Origin: Nematostella vectensis
Lineage: Eukaryota > Cnidaria > Anthozoa > Actiniaria > Edwardsiidae
Direction: 5' to 3'
DNA: 64,000 nucleotides
Assembly: GCF_932526225.1 (NCBI RefSeq)
Contig: NC_064040.1
Coordinates: forward strand, 1,116,001 to 1,180,000
The position numbers and the translations under genes are program-made. The notes beneath the pieces were generated by a model, which searched no databases, was not told the origin of the DNA, and worked only from the letters and a program-made list of their open reading frames with translations. Positions 46,401-58,400 of the stretch are shown piece by piece; within the stretch, counting starts at the first letter, position 1; each line of letters begins with the position of its first letter.

Positions 46401-49400
46401 GCTCCGTCCATGATAACACTCAATAAATGTCTTATTACAGACTATCCTTGGTAACATAAGATCCGTCCATGATAACACTCAATAAATGTCTTCTTACTGG
46501 CTACCCTTGGTAACATAAGCTCCGTCCATGGTAACACTCAATAAATGTGTATATTACAGGCTATGCTTGGTAGCATAAGCTGTGTCCATGGTAACACTCA
46601 ATAAATGTCTTATTACAGGCTATCCTTGGTAACATAAGATCCGTCCATGATAACACTCAATAAATGTCTTATTACAGGCTACCCTTGGTAACATAAGCTC
46701 CGTCCATAATAACACTCAATAAATGCCTTATTATAGGCTATCCTTGGTAACATAAGATAGGTCCATGATAACACTCAATAAATGTCTTATTACAGGCTAT
46801 CCTTGGTAACATAAGATAGGTCCATGATAACACTCAATAAATGTCTTATTATAGGCTATCCTTGGTAACATAAGCTCCGTCCATGATAACACTCAATAAA
46901 TGTCTTATTACAGGCTATCCTTGGTAACATAAGCTCCGTCCATGATAACATTCAATAAATGTCTTGTTACAAGTTATCCTTGGTAACATAAGCTCCGTCT
47001 ATGGTAACACTCAATAAATGTCTTCTTATAGGTTATCCTTGGTAACATAAGATCCGTCCATGATAACACTCAATAAATGTCTTATTACAGGCTATCCTTG
47101 GCAACATAAGCTCCGTCCATGGTAACACTCAATAAATGTCTTATTACAGGTTATTTTTGGTAACATAAGCTCCGTCCATGGTAACACTCAATAAATGTCT
47201 TCTTATAGGTTATCCTTGGTAACATAAGATCCGTCCATGATAACACTCAATAAATGTCGTATTACAGGCTATCCTTGGTAACATAAGATCCGTCCATGAT
47301 AACACTCAATAAATGTCTTATTACAGGCTACCCTTGGTAACATAAGCTCCGTCCATGGTAACACTCAATAAATGTCGTATTACAGGCTATCCTTGGTAAC
47401 ATAAGCTCCGTCCATGGTAACACTCAATAAATGTCTTCTTATAGGTTATCCTTGGTAACATAAGATCCGTCCATGATAACACTCAATAAATGTCTTATTA
47501 CAGGCTATCCTTGGTAACATAAGATCCGTCCATGATAACACTCAATAAATGTCTTATTATAGGTTATCCTTGGTAACATAAGCTCCGCCCTTGATAACAC
47601 TCAATAAATGTCTTGTTACAGGTTATCCTTAGTAACATAAGCTCCGTCCATGATAACACTCAATAAATGTCTTATTACAGGCTATCCTTGGTAACATAAG
47701 ATCCGTCCATGGTAACACTCAATAAATGTCTTATTACAGGCTATCCTTGGTAACATAAACTCCCCTCATGATAACACTCAATAAATGTCTTATTACAGGC
47801 TATCCTTGGTAACATAAGATCCGTCCATGATAACACTCAATAAATGTCTTATTATAGGCTATCTTTGGTAACATAAGCTCCGTCCATGGTAACACTCAAT
47901 AAATATCTTATTACAGGCTATCCTTGGTAACATAAGATCCGTCCATGATAACACTCAATAAATGTCTTATTGTAGGCTATCCTTGGTAACATAAGATTTG
48001 TCCATGGTAACACTCAATAAATGTCTTATTACAGGCTATCCTTGATAACATAAGATCCGTCCATGATAACACTCAATAAATGTCTTGTTACAGGTTATCC
48101 TTGGTAGCATAAGATCCGTCCATGATAACACTCAATAAATGTCTTGTTACAGGCTATCCTTGGTAACATAAGCTCCGTCCATGATAACACTCTAAATGTC
48201 TTATTATAGGCTATCCTTGGTAACATAAGCTCCGCCCATGATAACACTCAATAAATGTCTTATTACAGGTTATCCTTGGTAGCATAAGATCCGTCCATGA
48301 TAACACTCAATAATTGTTTTGTTACAGGCTATCCTTGGTAACATAAGATCCGTCCATGATAACACTCAATAAATGTCTTGTTACAGGTTATCCTTGGTAA
48401 CATAAGATCCGTCCATGATAACACTCAATAAATGTCTTGTTACAGGCTATCCTTGGTAGCATAAGATCCGTCCATGATAACACTCAATAAATGTCTTGTT
48501 ACAGGCTATCCTTGGTAACATAAGCTCCGTCCATGATAACACTCAATAAATGTCTTATTATAGGCTATTTCTTGGTAACATAAGATCCGTCCATGATAAC
48601 ACTCAATAAATGTCTTGTTACAGGCTATCCTTGGTAGCATAAGATCCGTCCATGATAACACTCAATAAATGTCTTGTTACAGGCTATCCTTGGTAACATG
48701 AGCTCCGTCCATGATAACACTCAATAAATGTCTTATTATAGGCTATCCTTGGTAACATAAGATCCGTCCTTGATAACACTCAATAAATGTCTTATTACAG
48801 GCTATCCTTGGTAGCATAAGATCCGTCCATGATAACACTCAAAAAATGTCTTGTTACAGGCTATCCTTGGTAACATAAGCTCCGTCCATGATAACACTCA
48901 ATAAATGTCTTGTTACAGGCTATCCTTGGTAACATAAGCTCCGTCCATGATAACACTCAATAAATGTCTTATTATAGGCTATCCTTGGTAACATAAGATC
49001 CGTCCATGATAACACTCAATAAATGTCTTATTACAGGCTATCCTTGGTAACATAAGATCCGTCCATGATAACACTCAATAAATGTCTTAGTACAGGCTAT
49101 GCTTGGTAACATAAGCTCCGTCCATGATAACACTCAATAAATGTCTTATTACAGGTTATCCTTGGTAACATAAGATCCGTCCATGATAACACTCAATAAA
49201 TGTCTTATTACAGGCTATCCTTGGTAACATAAGATCCGTCCATGATAACACTCAATAAATGTCTTATTATAGGCTATCCTTGGTAACATAAGATCCGTCC
49301 ATGATAACACTCAATAAATGTCTTATTACAGGCTATCCTTGGTAACATAAGATCCGTCCATGATAACACTCAATAAATGTCTTATTACAGGCTATCCTTG

Positions 49401-52400
49401 GTAACATAAGATCCGTCCATGATAACACTCAATAAATGTCTTGTTACAGGTTATCCTTGGTAACATAAGATCCGTCCATGATAACACTCAATAAATGTCT
49501 TATTATAGGCTATCCTTGGTAACATAAGCTCCGTCCATGATAACACTCAATAAATGTCTTATTATAGGCTATCCTTGGTAACATAAGATCCGTCCATGAT
49601 AACACTCAATAAATGTCTTATTACAGGCTATCCTTGGTAACATAAGATCCGTCCATGATAACACTCAATAAATGTCTTGTTACAGGTTATCCTTGGTAAC
49701 ATAAGATCCGTCCATGATAACACTCAATAAATGTCTTAGTACAGGCTATGCTTGGTAACATAAGCTCCGTCCATGATAACACTCAATAAATGTCTTATTA
49801 CAGGTTATCCTTGGTAACATGAGCTCCGTCCATGATAACACTCAATAAATGTCTTATTACAGGTTATCCTTGGTAACAAGCTCCGTCCATGGTAACACTC
49901 AATAAATGTCTTATTATAGGCTATCCTTGATAACATAAGATCCGTCCATGATAACACTCAATAAATGTCTTATTACAGGCTATCCTTGGTAACATAAGCT
50001 CCGTCCATGGTAACACTCAATAAATGTCTTATTATAGGCTGCCCTTGGTAACATAAGCTCCGTCCATGGTAACACTCAATAAATGTCTTCTTATAGGTTA
50101 TTCTTGATAACATAAGCTCCGTCCATGATAACACTCAATAAATGTCTTATTACAGGCTATCCTTGGTAACATAAGATCCGTCCATGATAACACTCAATAA
50201 ATGTCTTATTATAGGCTACCCTTGGTAACATAAGCTCCGTCCATGGTAACACTCAATAAATGTCTTATTACAGGTTATCCTTGGTAACATAAGATCCGTC
50301 CATGATAACACTCAATAAATGTCTTATTATAGGCTATCCTTGGTAACATAAGCTCCGTCCATGATAACACTCAATAAATGTCTTATTACAGACTATCCTT
50401 GGTAACATAAGATCCGTCCATGATAACACTCAATAAATGTCTTCTTACTGGCTACCCTTGGTAACATAAGCTCCGTCCATGGTAACACTCAATAAATGTG
50501 TATATTACAGGCTATGCTTGGTAGCATAAGCTCCGTCCATAGTAACACTCAATAAATGTCTTATTACAGGCTATCCTTGGTAGCATAAGATCCGTCCATG
50601 ATAACACTCAATAAATGTCTTGTTACAGGCTATCCTTGGTAGCATAAGATCCGTCCATGATAACACTCAATAAATGTCTTGTTACAGGCTATCCTTGGTA
50701 ACATGAGCTCCGTCCATGATAACACTCAATAAATGTCTTATTATAGGCTATCCTTGGTAACATAAGATCCGTCCTTGATAACACTCAATAAATGTCTTAT
50801 TACAGGCTATCCTTGGTAGCATAAGATCCGTCCATGATAACACTCAATAAATGTCTTGTTACAGGCTATCCTTGGTAACATAAGCTCCGTCCATGATAAC
50901 ACTCAATAAATGTCTTATTATAGGCTATCCTTGGTAACATAAGATCCGTCCATGATAACACTCAATAAATGTCTTATTATAGGCTATCCTTGGTAACATA
51001 AGATCCGTCCATGATAACACTCAATAAATGTCTTATTATAGGCTATCCTTGGTAACATAAGATACGTCCATGATAACACTCAATAAATGTCTTGTTACAG
51101 GCTATCCTTGGTAACATGAGCTCCGTCCATGATAACACTCAATAAATGTCTTATTACAGGCTATCCTTGGTAACATAAGATCCGTCCATGATAACACTCA
51201 ATAAATGTCTTGTTACAGGTTATCCTTGGTAACATAAGATCCGTCCATGATAACACTCAATAAATGTCTTATTATAGGCTATCCTTGGTAACATAAGCTC
51301 CGTCCATGATAACACTCAATAAATGTCTTATTATAGGCTATCCTTGGTAACATAAGATCCGTCCATGATAACACTCAATAAATGTCTTATTACAGGCTAT
51401 CCTTGGTAACATAAGATCCGTCCATGATAACACTCAATAAATGTCTTGTTACAGGTTATCCTTGGTAACATAAGATCCGTCCATGATAACACTCAATAAA
51501 TGTCTTAGTACAGGCTATGCTTGGTAACATAAGCTCCGTCCATGATAACACTCAATAAATGTCTTATTACAGGTTATCCTTGGTAACATGAGCTCCGTCC
51601 ATGATAACACTCAATAAATGTCTTATTACAGGTTATCCTTGGTAACAAGCTCCGTCCATGGTAACACTCAATAAATGTCTTATTATAGGCTATCCTTGAT
51701 AACATAAGATCCGTCCATGATAACACTCAATAAATGTCTTATTACAGGCTATCCTTGGTAACATAAGCTCCGTCCATGGTAACACTCAATAAATGTCTTA
51801 TTATAGGCTGCCCTTGGTAACATAAGCTCCGTCCATGGTAACACTCAATAAATGTCTTCTTATAGGTTATTCTTGATAACATAAGCTCCGTCCATGATAA
51901 CACTCAATAAATGTCTTATTACAGGCTATCCTTGGTAACATAAGATCCGTCCATGATAACACTCAATAAATGTCTTATTATAGGCTACCCTTGGTAACAT
52001 AAGCTCCGTCCATGGTAACACTCAATAAATGTCTTATTACAGGTTATCCTTGGTAACATAAGATCCGTCCATGATAACACTCAATAAATGTCTTATTATA
52101 GGCTATCCTTGGTAACATAAGCTCCGTCCATGATAACACTCAATAAATGTCTTATTACAGACTATCCTTGGTAACATAAGATCCGTCCATGATAACACTC
52201 AATAAATGTCTTCTTACTGGCTACCCTTGGTAACATAAGCTCCGTCCATGGTAACACTCAATAAATGTGTATATTACAGGCTATGCTTGGTAGCATAAGC
52301 TCCGTCCATAGTAACACTCAATAAATGTCTTATTACAGGCTATCCTTGGTAGCATAAGATCCGTCCATGATAACACTCAATAAATGTCTTGTTACAGGCT

Positions 52401-55400
52401 ATCCTTGGTAGCATAAGATCCGTCCATGATAACACTCAATAAATGTCTTGTTACAGGCTATCCTTGGTAACATGAGCTCCGTCCATGATAACACTCAATA
52501 AATGTCTTATTATAGGCTATCCTTGGTAACATAAGATCCGTCCTTGATAACACTCAATAAATGTCTTATTACAGGCTATCCTTGGTAGCATAAGATCCGT
52601 CCATGATAACACTCAATAAATGTCTTGTTACAGGCTATCCTTGGTAACATAAGCTCCGTCCATGATAACACTCAATAAATGTCTTATTATAGGCTATCCT
52701 TGGTAACATAAGATCCGTCCATGATAACACTCAATAAATGTCTTATTATAGGCTATCCTTGGTAACATAAGATCCGTCCATGATAACACTCAATAAATGT
52801 CTTATTATAGGCTATCCTTGGTAACATAAGATACGTCCATGATAACACTCAATAAATGTCTTGTTACAGGCTATCCTTGGTAACATGAGCTCCGTCCATG
52901 ATAACACTCAATAAATGTCTTATTATAGGCTATCCTTGGTAACATAAGATCCGTCCATGATAACACTCAATAAATGTCTTATTATAGGCTACCCTTGGTA
53001 ACATAAGCTCCGTCCATGGTAACACTCAATAAATGTCTTCTTATAGGTTATTCTTGATAACATAAGCTCCGTCCATGATAACACTCAATAAATGTCTTAT
53101 TACAGGCTATCCTTGGTAACATAAGATCCGTCCATGATAACACTCAATAAATGTCTTCTTACTGGCTACCCTTGGTAACATAAGCTCCGTCTATGGTAAC
53201 ACTCAATAAATGTGTATATTACAGGCTATGCTTGGTAGCATAAGCTCCGTCCATAGTAACACTCAATAAATGTCTTATTACAGGCTATCCTTGGTAGCAT
53301 AAGATCCGTCCATGATAACACTCAATAAATGTCTTGTTACAGGCTATCCTTGGTAGCATAAGATCCGTCCATGATAACACTCAATAAATGTCTTGTTACA
53401 GGCTATCCTTGGTAACATGAGCTCCGTCCATGATAACACTCAATAAATGTCTTATTATAGGCTATCCTTGGTAACATAAGATCCGTCCTTGATAACACTC
53501 AATAAATGTCTTATTACAGGCTATCCTTGGTAGCATAAGATCCGTCCATGATAACACTCAATAAATGTCTTGTTACAGGCTATCCTTGGTAACATAAGCT
53601 CCGTCCATGATAACACTCAATAAATGTCTTATTATAGGCTATCCTTGGTAACATAAGATCCGTCCATGATAACACTCAATAAATGTCTTATTATAGGCTA
53701 TCCTTGGTAACATAAGATCCGTCCATGATAACACTCAATAAATGTCTTATTATAGGCTATCCTTGGTAACATAAGATACGTCCATGATAACACTCAATAA
53801 ATGTCTTGTTACAGGCTATCCTTGGTAACATAAGCTCCGTCCATGATAACACTCAATAAATGTCTTATTATAGGCTATCCTTGGTAACATTAGATCCGTC
53901 CATGATAACACTCAATAAATGTCTTATTATAGGCTACCCTTGGTAACATAAGCTCCGTCCATGGTAACACTCAATAAATGTCTTCTTATAGGTTATTCTT
54001 GATAACATAAGCTCCGTCCATGATAACACTCAATAAATGTCTTATTACAGGCTATCCTTGGTAACATAAGATCCGTCCATGATAACACTCAATAAATGTC
54101 TTATTATAGGCTACCCTTGGTAACATAAGCTCCGTCCATGGTAACACTCAATAAATGTCTTATTACAGGTTATCCTTGGTAACATAAGATCCGTCCATGA
54201 TAACACTCAATAAATGTCTTATTATAGGCTATCCTTGGTAACATAAGCTCCGTCCATGATAACACTCAATAAATGTCTTATTACAGACTATCCTTGGTAA
54301 CATAAGATCCGTCCATGATAACACTCAATAAATGTCTTCTTACTGGCTACCCTTGGTAACATAAGCTCCGTCCATGGTAACACTCAATAAATGTGTATAT
54401 TACAGGCTATGCTTGGTAGCTTAAGCTCCGTCCATGGTAACACTCAATAAATGTCTTATTATAGGCTATCCTTGATAACATAAGATCCGTCCATGATAAC
54501 ACTCAATAAATGTCTTATTACAGGCTATCCTTGGTAACATAAGCTCCGTCCATGGTAACACTCAATAAATGTCTTATTATAGGCTGCCCTTGGTAACATA
54601 AGCTCCGTCCATGGTAACACTCAATAAATGTCTTCTTATAGGTTATTCTTGATAACATAAGCTCCGTCCATGATAACACTCAATAAATGTCTTATTACAG
54701 GCTATCCTTGGTAACATAAGATCCGTCCATGATAACACTCAATAAATGTCTTATTATAGGCTACCCTTGGTAACATAAGCTCCGTCCATGGTAACACTCA
54801 ATAAATGTCTTATTACAGGTTATCCTTGGTAACATAAGATCCGTCCATGATAACACTCAATAAATGTCTTATTATAGGCTATCCTTGGTAACATAAGCTC
54901 CGTCCATGATAACACTCAATAAATGTCTTATTACAGACTATCCTTGGTAACATAAGATCCGTCCATGATAACACTCAATAAATGTCTTCTTACTGGCTAC
55001 CCTTGGTAACATAAGCTCCGTCCATGGTAACACTCAATAAATGTGTATATTACAGGCTATGCTTGGTAGCATAAGCTCCGTCCATAGTAACACTCAATAA
55101 ATGTCTTATTACAGGCTATCCTTGGTAGCATAAGATCCGTCCATGATAACACTCAATAAATGTCTTGTTACAGGCTATCCTTGGTAGCATAAGATCCGTC
55201 CATGATAACACTCAATAAATGTCTTGTTACAGGCTATCCTTGGTAACATGAGCTCCGTCCATGATAACACTCAATAAATGTCTTATTATAGGCTATCCTT
55301 GGTAACATAAGATCCGTCCTTGATAACACTCAATAAATGTCTTATTACAGGCTATCCTTGGTAGCATAAGATCCGTCCATGATAACACTCAATAAATGTC

Positions 55401-58400
55401 TTGTTACAGGCTATCCTTGGTAACATAAGCTCCGTCCATGATAACACTCAATAAATGTCTTATTATAGGCTATCCTTGGTAACATAAGATCCGTCCATGA
55501 TAACACTCAATAAATGTCTTATTATAGGCTATCCTTGGTAACATAAGATCCGTCCATGATAACACTCCATAAATGTCTTATTATAGGCTATCCTTGGTAA
55601 CATAAGATACGTCCATGATAACACTCAATAAATGTCTTGTTACAGGCTATCCTTGGTAACATAAGCTCCGTCCATGATAACACTCAATAAATGTCTTATT
55701 ATAGGCTATCCTTGGTAACATAAGATCCGTCCATGATAACACTCAATAAATGTCTTATTATAGGCTACCCTTGGTAACATAAGCTCCGTCCATGGTAACA
55801 CTCAATAAATGTCTTCTTATAGGTTATTCTTGATAACATAAGCTCCGTCCATGATAACACTCAATAAATGTCTTATTACAGGCTATCCTTGGTAACATAA
55901 GATCCGTCCATGATAACACTCAATAAATGTCTTCTTACTGGCTACCCTTGGTAACATAAGCTCCGTCTATGGTAACACTCAATAAATGTGTATATTACAG
56001 GCTATGCTTGGTAGCATAAGCTCCGTCCATAGTAACACTCAATAAATGTCTTATTACAGGCTATCCTTGGTAGCATAAGATCCGTCCATGATAACACTCA
56101 ATAAATGTCTTGTTACAGGCTATCCTTGGTAGCATAAGATCCGTCCATGATAACACTCAATAAATGTCTTGTTACAGGCTATCCTTGGTAACATGAGCTC
56201 CGTCCATGATAACACTCAATAAATGTCTTATTATAGGCTATCCTTGGTAACATAAGATCCGTCCTTGATAACACTCAATAAATGTCTTATTACAGGCTAT
56301 CCTTGGTAGCATAAGATCCGTCCATGATAACACTCAATAAATGTCTTGTTACAGGCTATCCTTGGTAACATAAGCTCCGTCCATGATAACACTCAATAAA
56401 TGTCTTATTATAGGCTATCCTTGGTAACATAAGATCCGTCCATGATAACACTCAATAAATGTCTTATTATAGGCTATCCTTGGTAACATAAGATCCGTCC
56501 ATGATAACACTCAATAAATGTCTTATTATAGGCTATCCTTGGTAACATAAGATACGTCCATGATAACACTCAATAAATGTCTTGTTACAGGCTATCCTTG
56601 GTAACATAAGCTCCGTCCATGATAACACTCAATAAATGTCTTATTATAGGCTATCCTTGGTAACATTAGATCCGTCCATGATAACACTCAATAAATGTCT
56701 TATTATAGGCTACCCTTGGTAACATAAGCTCCGTCCATGGTAACACTCAATAAATGTCTTCTTATAGGTTATTCTTGATAACATAAGCTCCGTCCATGAT
56801 AACACTCAATAAATGTCTTATTACAGGCTATCCTTGGTAACATAAGATCCGTCCATGATAACACACAATAAATGTCTTATTATAGGCTACCCTTGGTAAC
56901 ATAAGCTCCGTCCATGGTAACACTCAATAAATGTCTTATTACAGGTTATCCTTGGTAACATAAGATCCGTCCATGATAACACTCAATAAATGTCTTATTA
57001 TAGGCTGTCCTTGGTAACATAAGCTCCGTCCATGATAACACTCAATAAATGTCTTATTACAGACTATCCTTGGTAACATAAGATCCGTCCATGATAACAC
57101 TCAATAAATGTCTTCTTACTGGCTACCCTTGGTAACATAAGCTCCGTCCATGGTAACACTCAATAAATGTGTATATTACAGGCTATGCTTGGTAGCATAA
57201 GCTCCGTCCATAGTAACACTCAATAAATGTCTTATTACAGGCTATCCTTGGTAGCATAAGATCCGTCCATGATAACACTCAATAAATGTCTTGTTACAGG
57301 CTATCCTTGGTAGCATAAGATCCGTCCATGATAACACTCAATAAATGTCTTGTTACAGGCTATCCTTGGTAACATGAGCTCCGTCCATGATAACACTCAA
57401 TAAATGTCTTATTATAGGCTATCCTTGGTAACATAAGATCCGTCCTTGATAACACTCAATAAATGTCTTATTACAGGCTATCCTTGGTAGCATAAGATCC
57501 GTCCATGATAACACTCAATAAATGTCTTGTTACAGGCTATCCTTGGTAACATAAGCTCCGTCCATGATAACACTCAATAAATGTCTTATTATAGGCTATC
57601 CTTGGTAACATAAGATCCGTCCATGATAACACTCAATAAATGTCTTGTTACAGGCTATCCTTGGTAACATAAGCTCCGTCCATGATAACACTCAATAAAT
57701 GTCTTATTATAGGCTATCCTTGGTAACATAAGATCCGTCCATGATAACACTCAATAAATGTCTTGTTACAGGTTATCCTTGGTAGCATAAGATCCGTCCA
57801 TGATAACACTCAATAAATGTCTTGTTACAGGTTATCCTTGGTAACATAAGATCCGTCCATGATAACACTCACTAAATGTCTTATTACAGGCTATCCTTGG
57901 TAACATAAGATACGTCCATGATAACACTCAATAAATGTCTTGTTACAGGGTATCCTTGGTAACATAAGCTCCGCCCATGATAACACTCAATAAATGTCTT
58001 ATTACAGGTTATCCTTGGTAACATAAGCTCCGTCCATGATAAAACTCAATACATGTCTTATTACAGGCTATGCTTGGTAATATAAGCACCGTCCACGATA
58101 ACACTCAATAAATGTCTTTTTACTGGCTGTCCTTGATAACATGTCTTATTCCAGGCACTCCTTGATAACATAAGCTCGGATGAGTTCGAGTCCGATGACG
58201 AAAAAGCTCAAAATAATGAAAGCAAGAAGATGAAAACAAGCGGGTATGATTTCGTAAAATGGGAGATGGTTAAAAATGGTCATAGTTAAGGTGGTAGTGG
58301 CTGTTGTGATTGCGGCGGTCGTGTTTGTGTTATTGATGGTAATGGTGATGATGGTGGTAGTGATGATGGTGGTGGTGGTGGTGATGATGGTGCTGGTGGT

